64,000 nt of DNA from Parabacteroides sp900760525 (GTDB lineage: Bacteria > Bacteroidota > Bacteroidia > Bacteroidales > Tannerellaceae): NCBI RefSeq assembly GCF_049860805.1, contig NZ_CP187555.1, positions 4,278,001 to 4,342,000 of the forward strand, written 5' to 3'. A model generated the notes under the pieces. It was not told the origin of the DNA. It ran no database searches and saw nothing but the letters and a program-made list of their open reading frames with translations. How positions within the stretch are numbered: position 1 is the first letter of the stretch; every line of letters begins with the position of its first letter. The translations under genes and the position numbers were made by a program. This document shows, in pieces, positions 35,147 through 42,724 of the stretch.

Positions 35147-38100
35147 ATGAAGAAAGGTTTCTACTATATAATTGCATTATTAATTGTCTCTTTGTTTTGG
35201 TCTTGCAGTACGAAAAAGAACACCAAGGCAAGCCGCTTCTATCATGCGTTCAATTCCCGCTATAATATCTATTTCAACGGAAAGACATCTTTTGACGAAG
35301 CGTTGCTTTCGATGCAGAATGGTTATAAAGAAAGCTATTCCGACATGATCCTGATGTATCCGGTCAGCGCGCAACCCAAAGACAAGGCCGAAACCGGAGG
35401 CCCCTTCGACCGGGCGATCGAGAAAAGCAATAAAGCGATCAAGCTCCACTCCATCAAGGCAAAGCCGGCCAAGAAACCGGGATGGCGTAACGATCCCAAG
35501 CAGCGTGCCTGGCAGGAACAGGAAGAATATAATCCGTTCCTGAAAAAGTGCTGGCTGATGATGGGACAGGCGCAGTTCTATAACGCCGACTTCCTGCAGG
35601 CATCTGCCACCTTCTCCTACATTGCCCGCCACTATGCCCATGACGAAGAAGTTGTGGCCGAAGCCCGTCTCTGGCAAGCCCGTTGCTATTCCGAGATGGA
35701 ATGGTTCTATGAGGCGGAAGATATCTTAGGGAAACTGAATACGAATGGCATCCCCCGCAAGAACCTGAACCAGTACGCGACGGTCTATGCCGACTACTTA
35801 GTGAAGAACAAACAATATGAAGAAGCCGTCCCCTACTTCAAGACGGCGATCAAGGCAGAGAAGAACCGCCGCCAGCGTACCCGCATGAAGTACCTGTTGG
35901 GGCAGATCTATGCCGAACAGGATCAGAACGGACTTGCCTACCAGATGTTCGGGCAAGTGATCAAAGCCAATCCTCCGTATGAGTTGGAATTTGCCGCCCG
36001 CATTCGCCAGACGGAAGTTTTTACCGGCGGGAATTTCCAGAAAGTGGTGAAGATGTTGCAACGGATGGCGAAAAGCGAGAAGAACAAGGACCTGCTCGAC
36101 CAGGTCTATTATGCGTTGGGCAATGTCTATATGAGCCGTGAAGATACGGTCAATGCCATCCGGAATTATGAGTTGGGCGTGGAGAAAAGCACTCAGAACG
36201 GCTTGGATAAGGCGATCTGCCAGATCAAGTTGGGCGACCTTTATTTCCAGAAACGCGACTATGTCAAGGCACAGCCCAACTTTAGCGGTGCTTTGTCCGG
36301 CATCCGGAAAGAATATAAAGATTATGAACGGGTCTCCAAACTGTCCGCTATCTTGGACGAGTTGGTCGTACATGTGGAGGCGGTTCATTTGCAGGATAGC
36401 TTGCAAACGCTTGCCAAAATGCCGGAGGCGGAACGTCTTGCCGTGATCGATAAGATCATCGAACAGGTGAAGAAGGAGGAAGAAGAAGCCAAAGCGCTTG
36501 CCGAGAAAGAAGCCTATCTGGCGGAACAGGAGGCAAAAGGCACCGGCATCGACCGGCCGGGAACGGAAACGGGCGGCATCACCTTGCCGACGACATCCGG
36601 CGGCTCCGGTTTCTACTTCTACAACCCGCAGGCCGTATCGCAGGGAAAGACCGCTTTCCAGCGTAAGTGGGGACGGCGTGCGCTCGAAGACAACTGGCGC
36701 CGCCGCAAGAAAGAGATGTCTACTTTCAACGAGAATATGGAGGGTGAAGAAGATATGGCATCGGCAGATTCCATAGCAGTGGGAGCCGACGGACAACCTC
36801 TACCTGCCGATTCGCTCGAAGCCGGCCTGGAAGCGGTCGCATCCGATGACCCGAAAACGCGCGAATACTACATCCAGCAACTTCCGTTGACGCCCGAAGA
36901 TATAGAAGCATCCAACATCATCATAGAAGACGGCCTCTATAACATGGCCATGATCTATAAAGACAAGCTTGAAGACATCCCGCTGGCCACCGAAGCCTTT
37001 GAAGAACTGGAACGCCGTTTCCCGAAGCATAACCACTTGTTGGAAAGCTACTACCAGGTCTACCTGATGGCGCTTCGTTCCGGCAACACAACGCTGGCTA
37101 CCGCCTATAAGAATAAGTTGGTCACGACTTTCCCGGAATCGGATTATGCGGTTGCGATTGCCGATCCGAACTATGAATATAATATCCGGATGATGGACAA
37201 GGTGCAGGATTCGATCTACCAGGCGACCTATGCGAGCTATCTGGCGGAAGACACCGTCACCGTCCGTCGCAACTACCGCAATGTCAGCGCCAAATACCCG
37301 TTGGCAGACCTGATGCCTAAGTTCATGTTCCTCGAAGCGTTGACTTATGTGCAGGCCGGGGATGCCGAAGGTTTCAAGAACGCCTTGAAAGCACTGGTTG
37401 AGAAATATCCGACCGCCGATGTGACGGAACTGGCGGGCGAGATGCTGAAAGGTGTCCTCCGTGGCCGCATGATGGTCCAGGGCGGTATCAAGGGAATGAG
37501 CTGGAACCTGCGCTTCGGCCTGGGGGAAGACGGTATGCTTTCGGCTGCCGATTCGGCCCGTACGTTCACGGCAGAGCCGAACACATCCTACCGGATGATG
37601 CTGATGTACCCGACCGGAACACTCGACCGGAACCAGTTGCTTTTCGCCGTTGCCGCCTATAACTTCGCCAACTTTATGGTGAAGGAGTTCGACCTGAGCT
37701 TTGAAGAGGCTGGGCCGATGAGTATGCTGACGATCCACGGCTTCTTCAACTTGGATGAAATCCTCCATTATTATAAGATGATCTACGGGGCAGACGGCTA
37801 TGCAACCGCGCTGGACAAGAATGTCGCCATCCTTCCGATCTCCGACGACAACTACGAAACGCTGATGCGTGGAAAGACGCTTGAGGAATATGTCGACTTC
37901 TTCCAGGAGAACTTCGGCGAGGCCGCTCCCGAACTGGCCGCCCGTTGGAAAGCTCGCATGACTGCCGAACAGATCAAAGAAGAAGAAGCAAAAGCCGAGG
38001 CGGAAGAAACAAAAGCACAGGATTCTGACAACATTCCGGAGGAAACACCTGGCACAGAAGTCCGGGAAGAAAAGCCCGAACCGGTCAAGAAGACCGTCCG

Positions 38101-38776
38101 TCCGAAAGAACAACAGAAGCAGCAGGCCGCAGAACAGTCAGTCGTAAAAGACACGATCCCGGTTGAACTCCCGGCGGCCGACACGACAACTGTCCGCAAG
38201 GCCGAGACGATCCTTCCTGCCGTTGCTGATACCGCCTTCGTGCAACCGGCTGCAAAAGATACGGTCGTTCCGGCATCATCCGACACCGTCCCCGCCGTTG
38301 TCGTTCCTGTCGAACAACCGAAGGAACTCACGCTGAAAGAGATCGAAGCGCTCCGCAAGCGCGAAGCTGCTGAAGCCGAAGCCCGCAAGGAAGAAGCCCG
38401 CAAAGCATTCGAAGCCCAGCAGAAAGCCGAGAAGGAATTGCAGGAAAAGAAAGCAAAAGAAAACGAAGAACTTCTGAAGAAGCAGAAAGCCGAAGAAGAA
38501 GCTTTGCTGAAAGCTAAAGCCGAACGGGAAAAACAACTCGAACGTGACCGCAAAGCTAAACTGCAACAGGTCGAAGCCGAACGCAAGGCGAAGCTCAAAG
38601 CCCGCGAAGAACTGCGCAAGCAGAAAGAGCGCGAGTATAAGGAGCGCCTGAAACAAAAGGAAAAAGAGCGTAAGCAGAAGGAACGCGAATACAAAGAAAA
38701 GCTGAAAGCCAAAGAAAAAGCCCGCCGCGAAGCCCAAAAGGCCAAAGAGGCGGCGGCTAAGGCGAAAAGAAGATAA
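35147..38776 (+). CDS. PorW/SprE-like TPR lipoprotein with a long charged C-terminal tail
   Basis: A lipoprotein of 1209 residues (lipobox SLFWSC, Cys 20). The opening ASRFYHAFNSRYNIYFNG is the hallmark of the SprE/PorW family, which in T9SS organisms is needed for type IX secretion and gliding. TPR-like helical repeats fill about 160-420 and 610-930. From about residue 960 it becomes low-complexity, first Pro/Thr/Val-rich, then from about 1060 almost pure Lys/Glu/Ala/Arg heptad-like sequence predicted to form a long helix or coiled coil. The tail seems an extension relative to the ~850-900-residue family members I remember. GC-rich, which produces long false frames on the other strand. Confidence 0.82.
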   Translation: MKKGFYYIIALLIVSLFWSCSTKKNTKASRFYHAFNSRYNIYFNGKTSFDEALLSMQNGYKESYSDMILMYPVSAQPKDKAETGGPFDRAIEKSNKAIKLHSIKAKPAKKPGWRNDPKQRAWQEQEEYNPFLKKCWLMMGQAQFYNADFLQASATFSYIARHYAHDEEVVAEARLWQARCYSEMEWFYEAEDILGKLNTNGIPRKNLNQYATVYADYLVKNKQYEEAVPYFKTAIKAEKNRRQRTRMKYLLGQIYAEQDQNGLAYQMFGQVIKANPPYELEFAARIRQTEVFTGGNFQKVVKMLQRMAKSEKNKDLLDQVYYALGNVYMSREDTVNAIRNYELGVEKSTQNGLDKAICQIKLGDLYFQKRDYVKAQPNFSGALSGIRKEYKDYERVSKLSAILDELVVHVEAVHLQDSLQTLAKMPEAERLAVIDKIIEQVKKEEEEAKALAEKEAYLAEQEAKGTGIDRPGTETGGITLPTTSGGSGFYFYNPQAVSQGKTAFQRKWGRRALEDNWRRRKKEMSTFNENMEGEEDMASADSIAVGADGQPLPADSLEAGLEAVASDDPKTREYYIQQLPLTPEDIEASNIIIEDGLYNMAMIYKDKLEDIPLATEAFEELERRFPKHNHLLESYYQVYLMALRSGNTTLATAYKNKLVTTFPESDYAVAIADPNYEYNIRMMDKVQDSIYQATYASYLAEDTVTVRRNYRNVSAKYPLADLMPKFMFLEALTYVQAGDAEGFKNALKALVEKYPTADVTELAGEMLKGVLRGRMMVQGGIKGMSWNLRFGLGEDGMLSAADSARTFTAEPNTSYRMMLMYPTGTLDRNQLLFAVAAYNFANFMVKEFDLSFEEAGPMSMLTIHGFFNLDEILHYYKMIYGADGYATALDKNVAILPISDDNYETLMRGKTLEEYVDFFQENFGEAAPELAARWKARMTAEQIKEEEAKAEAEETKAQDSDNIPEETPGTEVREEKPEPVKKTVRPKEQQKQQAAEQSVVKDTIPVELPAADTTTVRKAETILPAVADTAFVQPAAKDTVVPASSDTVPAVVVPVEQPKELTLKEIEALRKREAAEAEARKEEARKAFEAQQKAEKELQEKKAKENEELLKKQKAEEEALLKAKAEREKQLERDRKAKLQQVEAERKAKLKAREELRKQKEREYKERLKQKEKERKQKEREYKEKLKAKEKARREAQKAKEAAAKAKRR

Positions 38777-38807
38777 AATACATTTGTCACACATAGAATA
38801 ACGAAGC

Positions 38808-39704
38808 ATGAAAACATCCATCAACTACCTTCCCGAACAGAAACGGGAGGACCTCAGAAGAATTGTCAAGTGCGTGCTGGAAGTACTTCCTGATTGCGAG
38901 ATGATAATCCTTTATGGAAGTTATGCCCGAAATACATACGTTGATTACGACCAACGTATCGAATATGGCGTGCGCACCTGTTTTATGAGTGATTATGATA
39001 TTTTGGTTGTGACCGCTACCCGCTTCCAAAATTTTGCCATCAATAATATACTGAACAAGGCTATAGACAATTATTATAAAGGAAAGAACCCGTACGAATC
39101 GACCACCATCCAGTTTATTAATGAAAGCATCGACGACCTGAATAAAGCCATCCTTAAAAACCGTTATTTCTATACGGACATCAAACGCGAGGGCATTATG
39201 CTTTATGACAGCGGGCGTCATAAACTGGCTCGTCGCCGTAAACTGAACTTTCAGGAGATAAAGGAGCTGGCAGAGGAGTATTACACAGAAAAGTTTGAAC
39301 ATGCAAATAGTTTCTTGCGCAGTGCCTGCCATTCATACAGTGATCAGGATTATAAAATAGCATCATTCCATCTTCATCAGGCTTGTGAGAATTACTATAA
39401 AAGTCTCATTTTAACTTTTACGTTGTATAGCCCCAAAGAGCACAGCCTGATAGAGTTGTCAGCCAAAGCTAAAACACATTCCCTGGACTTATCCAAAGCT
39501 TTTCCCCGCGATACGGAAGAGGAAAAGCGGCTTTTTGATCTGTTGCAGAATGCGTACATTCAGGCTCGCTACAACAAACTCTTCCGCGTCACCAAAGAAG
39601 ATATTGAAGCGCTTATTCCCAAAGTGGAACAGCTTCGGGATATCACCAGGCAAAGCTGTGAGGAGAGAATCAGGACCTATGCCGCAAAGTCAAAGAAAAA
39701 ATAA
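38808..39704 (+). CDS. Fused nucleotidyltransferase (MNT) - HEPN domain protein
   Basis: A 298-residue protein. Residues 1-130 form a pol-beta-type minimal nucleotidyltransferase (IILYGSYARNTY, with SDYDILVV supplying the metal-binding Asp pair). Residues 145-285 form a HEPN four-helix bundle (ASFHLHQACENYYKSLIL, QNAYIQARYNKLF). The HEPN Rx4-6H RNase motif is degenerate: RYNKLFRVT has no His. As a single fused chain it is not a classical MNT/HEPN toxin-antitoxin pair; a nucleotide-modifying or sensing role is likelier. It stands at the edge of the repeat island. Confidence 0.85.
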   Translation: MKTSINYLPEQKREDLRRIVKCVLEVLPDCEMIILYGSYARNTYVDYDQRIEYGVRTCFMSDYDILVVTATRFQNFAINNILNKAIDNYYKGKNPYESTTIQFINESIDDLNKAILKNRYFYTDIKREGIMLYDSGRHKLARRRKLNFQEIKELAEEYYTEKFEHANSFLRSACHSYSDQDYKIASFHLHQACENYYKSLILTFTLYSPKEHSLIELSAKAKTHSLDLSKAFPRDTEEEKRLFDLLQNAYIQARYNKLFRVTKEDIEALIPKVEQLRDITRQSCEERIRTYAAKSKKK

Positions 39705-39750
39705 TATTGCATCCTCTTATCATGATTTTATAAATAAATTATGCAATTAT

Positions 39751-39842
39751 CACCGACACCCGACACCTTTCCGCGCAATTTGCTGATCCATATCTACTTA
39801 ACAGGTGTCGGTTCCCTTCTCTAACCGACACCCACCGACACC
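39751..39842. repeat. Short-repeat element with ACCGACACC units
   Basis: CACCGACACC CGACACC (39751-39767), 35 bp, inverted unit AGGTGTCGGTT (39803-39813), a 9-bp loop, then direct units AACCGACACC and CACCGACACC (39823-39842). A 10-bp hairpin forms between the inverted and first direct unit. The same spacing, with a different unit, occurs at 62497-62596. Confidence 0.7.
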
Positions 39843-39900
39843 CGCTTTTCCCTTTTTGCAGGACAATAACCCACCCTTCATCCCCTTTCAAAAAGAACCC

Positions 39901-40148
39901 GATATTACAAACTACCCCAAAGCATGCAGTAAACTAATCCAAACCATGCAGTGAACAAAATCATGGCATGCATGAAACTATCCATACCTGCTTACTACCA
40001 ATCCGCAATACATTGTACAACCTATAGAGCATACATTGTACTATGTATCGCCAATAAGTAGTACTACCTATTCATACTTCCCTGCATCTTCCGATTTAGT
40101 TTACTGCATATCCTGACTTAGTTCCCCGTATCTTTTGACTTAGTTGAA
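39901..40148. repeat. Array of about eleven degenerate 22-bp units, inverted in the middle
   Basis: Rows cut every 22 bp from 39901 align. CATGCAGTAAACTAATCC (39923), CATGCAGTGAAC (39945) and CATGCATGAAAC (39967) lie in one direction. TGCATCTTCCGATTTAG (40083), TGCATATCCTGACTTAG (40105) and CGTATCTTTTGACTTAG (40127) are the same unit on the other strand. The middle holds ATACATTGTAC twice (40008, 40031) and the palindrome GTAGTACTAC. No CRISPR-like spacer/repeat alternation. Confidence 0.7.
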
Positions 40149-40182
40149 AGAAAGACACCGCGAAGGGGAGGAAGATGGCGGT

Positions 40183-40387
40183 AAATGATGATTTACCGGT
40201 GTCCCCATGTCTCTTTTCTTTTGCCGTCTGCTTCAGCAGACGGTAGATAATATTCTCCGGCAAAGCCGGTTCCTTTGTGGGATTCATCCCCTTTAAAAAC
40301 AAAATATATCTTGCTTCCTTTCATATCGTCTGCTGAAGCAGACGGCAAAAGAAAAGAAACAGGGCGGATGCCGATAAATCATCATTA
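40183..40387. repeat. REP-like composite inverted-repeat element, second type of core
   Basis: Outer ends AAATGATGATTTA (40183-40195) and TAAATCATCATTA (40375-40387) match those at 14165-14335. The core differs: 31-bp perfect arms at 40212-40242 and 40327-40357 built on GCCGTCTGCTTCAGCAGACG, each self-complementary, plus CCGGCAAAGCCGG between them. Confidence 0.75.
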
Positions 40388-40462
40388 ATGATTCTATCTG
40401 GCAATTTATATGGAAGACATTATCCTGAGCCTTGTCCTTGACAAATATCTGGTAAACCATAC

Positions 40463-40541
40463 TCTTCTTTGCAGCATGAATATAAGAACAAAAATATGCC
40501 GGACGAAAATGATAAACAAATCGCCCGGCATATCTTTGAAT
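40463..40541 (+). repeat. 78-bp direct repeat, copy 1
   Basis: Matches 41124-41201 with one C/T change and one extra A. Contains a terminator-like hairpin (ATATGCCGG...CCGGCATAT). No gene ends just before this copy, unlike copy 2, suggesting it is the scar of a lost gene or of a duplication. Confidence 0.8.
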
Positions 40542-40597
40542 CCCTTTCGAATAAATGGTTAAGTAAATATAATAGTGGTGACAATAGCATGGAAATC

Positions 40598-40617
40598 TTC
40601 ACTACATTTGTAGTGAA
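40598..40617. promoter_or_regulatory. BlaI/MecI/CopY-type operator overlapping a -7 box
   Basis: TTCACTACATTTGTAGTGAA is a 9-2-9 inverted repeat containing ACTACA-NN-TGTAGT, the operator form of BlaI/MecI/CopY repressors (TACANNTGTA core). TACATTTG within it fits the Bacteroidetes -7 consensus, so a bound repressor would block initiation. It lies 16 bp before the ATG at 40634. No BlaI gene is in the window. Confidence 0.5.
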
Positions 40618-40633
40618 CTGAAAAATTTACACC

Positions 40634-41116
40634 ATGACAAAGTTTTTTATTATTCCAAACACAATATTGTTATATGTCGTTCTGATCTCTTTGCTCCCTT
40701 TCCAGGCGAAAGGTTTTGAGCCGGTAAAAGGAAATGAGATTACGGTAAATTACTTATCATTTTCCTGCATGAACACTCATCAGAACGATGGTAATGATTT
40801 CCTGAAATATACTCGAAAAGCGAAGCAACTTAAGGTCGCAGGAGGCATCAGCCTTGGATTGGGATTGGGTACGTTGCTTTTTTGGGGTGCACTTCGCGCT
40901 GCTGCAAATTCAACTTTTTCAGATCCCATAGATGCAGGTTTGCTGGCTACTTCCATAGGTTTGTGTGGAGCCAGTGTTCCGCTGTTCGTATGTTCGTCTA
41001 AAAGCAAAAAGAAAGCTCTTTCTATCGGTGCTGGCAGCCAATTCATGCCTGTTCCGACTATGAGGAGAACAATCCGGCGGCAACAACCGGCGATTGCTGT
41101 ACGCATTGACTTCTGA
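40634..41116 (+). CDS. Small membrane protein of unknown function flanked by direct repeats
   Basis: A 160-residue protein with a signal peptide or membrane anchor (7-26), then two hydrophobic segments (about 68-86, VAGGISLGLGLGTLLFWGAL, and 98-116, DAGLLATSIGLCGASVPLFV) forming a helical hairpin, a basic SKSKKK linker and a polar tail ending VRIDF. Resembles small Bacteroidales membrane proteins with no assigned function. Its promoter carries a BlaI/CopY-type palindrome, and 78-bp direct repeats lie on both sides, so it may be a mobile or duplicated single-gene cassette. Confidence 0.7.
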   Translation: MTKFFIIPNTILLYVVLISLLPFQAKGFEPVKGNEITVNYLSFSCMNTHQNDGNDFLKYTRKAKQLKVAGGISLGLGLGTLLFWGALRAAANSTFSDPIDAGLLATSIGLCGASVPLFVCSSKSKKKALSIGAGSQFMPVPTMRRTIRRQQPAIAVRIDF

Positions 41117-41123
41117 ACAATAT

Positions 41124-41201
41124 TCTTCTTTGCAGCATGAATATAAGAACAAAAATATGCCGGACGAAATGATAAACAAATCGTCCGGCATATCTTTGAA
41201 T
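41124..41201. repeat. 78-bp direct repeat, copy 2, acting as convergent terminator
   Basis: Second copy of the repeat at 40463-40541. The hairpin here is perfect over 12 bp (41155-41166 with 41182-41193). It lies between the convergent membrane-protein gene (stop 41116) and uxaC (stop side 41219), so it probably terminates both. Confidence 0.75.
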
Positions 41202-41218
41202 TGTTGTATTCAGATTGT

Positions 41219-42622
41219 TTAGAATCCGAAATACCCTTTTGCGTTATTATAACTGATATCTTCGACCATCTTACCGATGAACGGCAGTTCGGATGCCGGC
41301 AGCAAACCGTCTTCCACTTCGCGGCCCAGGATGTTACACAGGATGCGGCGGAAGTATTCGTGACGCGGGTAAGAAAGGAAACTGCGTGAGTCCGTCAGCA
41401 TACCGACGAAGCGGCTCAGTAATCCCAGGTCTGACAATGCGTTCATCTGTTTTTCCATGCCGTGGATCTGATCTAAGAACCACCAACCGGAGCCATACTG
41501 CATCTTGCCCGGAACCGTGCCGTCGTTGAAACTGTAGATTGTCGTCATCAGCAGTTCGTTATCGCGCGGGTTCAGGTTGTAGAAGATGGACTTTGCCAGC
41601 ATGCCTTCTTCGTCCAAACGGCTCAGGAAGCGGGCCAGCGGAGTAGCGACCTCTGCATCGCCGATCGCATCGTAGCCGGTATCGGGCCCTAACTTCTTGA
41701 ACATACGGGCGTTGTTGTTGCGGGTTGCACCATAGTGGAACTGTTGTACCCAGTCGCTCTTGGCATCCATAACGGCAAACTCGTACAACATGGCGGAGCG
41801 GAATTTGTCGATCTCTTCGGCCGTCAACTCTTTCTTCATGCGCGCCTTCAAGAAGATAGCCTCGATCTCAGCATCCGTGTAAGGCTCTGCATAGAAGGTG
41901 GTCAGACCGTGGTCGGACAGGCTGCAACCTTGTGATGCAAAGAAGTCGTGACGTTTCTGCAAAGCGTCGATCAGGTTCTTGAAGTTGAGGATCGACATAT
42001 CGGCAGCGGCTTCCAGCTTGGTCAGATATTCGTTATACGCATCGACATTCTCGATCGCCATAGCCTTGTCCGGGCGCCAGGCAGGAAGAACTTTGGTCTT
42101 CAGGCCGCTTTGGCGGATTTGGGCGTGGTATCTCAAATCATCGATCGGGTCGTCGGTCGTGCAAACGACTTCCACGTTCATGCGTTCCATGATTGCCTGG
42201 GCGCGGAATTCGGGTGTCTGCAGCTTGGCTGTACATTCGTCGTAGATCTCGCGGGCGGTAGACGGGTTCAGCACCTTGTCTACGCCGAAGATACGGCTCA
42301 GTTCGAGGTGGGCCCAGTGATACAGCGGGTTGCGCATGGCATGCTGCATGGTTTCGGCCCATTTTTCAAACTTTTCGTAAGACGGCTTGTCTCCCGTGAT
42401 GTATGCTTCGGGCACGCCGTTGGCACGCATCGCACGCCATTTATAATGGTCGCCACCCAGCCATATTTCCGTCAGGTCGGCAAACTGGTAGTTGTCGGCT
42501 ATCTGCTGGGGAATCAGGTGGCAATGATAATCGATGATTGGCATTTTCGCTGCATGTTCGTGATACAGTTTCTGAGCCGTATCGGACTGGAGCAGGAAAT
42601 TTGAATCGAGAAAGGATTTCAT
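41219..42622 (-). CDS. uxaC: Glucuronate/galacturonate isomerase
   Basis: First step of hexuronate catabolism: D-glucuronate to D-fructuronate and D-galacturonate to D-tagaturonate, in the cytoplasm. 467 residues, the normal length. Signatures: MPIIDYHCHLIPQQIADN (metal-binding HxH of the amidohydrolase-like barrel), WKWRAMRANGVPE-type segment (YKWRAMRANG), SDHGLTTFYAEPYT and FHYGATRNNNARMFKKLGPD. Part of a minus-strand group with eda and kdgK; a 102-bp spacer with a strong inverted repeat separates it from eda. Confidence 0.97.
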   Translation of the reverse strand: MKSFLDSNFLLQSDTAQKLYHEHAAKMPIIDYHCHLIPQQIADNYQFADLTEIWLGGDHYKWRAMRANGVPEAYITGDKPSYEKFEKWAETMQHAMRNPLYHWAHLELSRIFGVDKVLNPSTAREIYDECTAKLQTPEFRAQAIMERMNVEVVCTTDDPIDDLRYHAQIRQSGLKTKVLPAWRPDKAMAIENVDAYNEYLTKLEAAADMSILNFKNLIDALQKRHDFFASQGCSLSDHGLTTFYAEPYTDAEIEAIFLKARMKKELTAEEIDKFRSAMLYEFAVMDAKSDWVQQFHYGATRNNNARMFKKLGPDTGYDAIGDAEVATPLARFLSRLDEEGMLAKSIFYNLNPRDNELLMTTIYSFNDGTVPGKMQYGSGWWFLDQIHGMEKQMNALSDLGLLSRFVGMLTDSRSFLSYPRHEYFRRILCNILGREVEDGLLPASELPFIGKMVEDISYNNAKGYFGF

Positions 42623-42724
42623 GATTTATGATTTATGATTTATGATTTCTGAATTATGAATTATGATTTCTGAATTATGATTTATGCGCTGATGATAAAT
42701 TATAAATCATAATTCAGAAATCAT
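42620..42724. repeat. AT-rich tandem and inverted repeats between uxaC and eda
   Basis: Starts with ATGATTT units in tandem (42620-42640), continuing into GATTTCTGAATTATG repeats. A perfect 23-bp inverted repeat (42663-42685 and 42702-42724) encloses a 16-nt loop and directly abuts the eda stop codon. On the minus strand it could terminate or attenuate transcription from eda into uxaC, or stabilise the eda mRNA end. Confidence 0.75.

Larger units (their letters stand above)
39705..40633. other. 929-bp intergenic repeat island
   Basis: No gene is supported here. In order: a paired short-repeat element (39751-39842), a C-rich stretch, an array of 22-bp units (about 39901-40148), a REP-like composite with 31-bp perfect arms (40183-40387), the first copy of a 78-bp direct repeat (40463-40541), and an operator/promoter for the next gene (40598-40617). 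Confidence 0.7.

Noticed and set aside
35798..38817. Long minus-strand frames (332, 437, 321 codons) opposite the PorW-like gene
   Set aside because: They lie antisense to a well-recognised TPR protein in GC-rich, codon-biased DNA, have low-complexity or Phe/Leu-rich translations, and show no family motifs.
38808..39704. MNT/HEPN toxin-antitoxin system
   Set aside because: Both domains are in one chain and the HEPN Rx4-6H motif is degenerate, so it does not look like a two-gene toxin-antitoxin pair.
39901..40148. CRISPR array
   Set aside because: The 22-bp units run without unique spacers, are degenerate and reverse orientation; no cas genes are present. It is reported as a repeat array instead.
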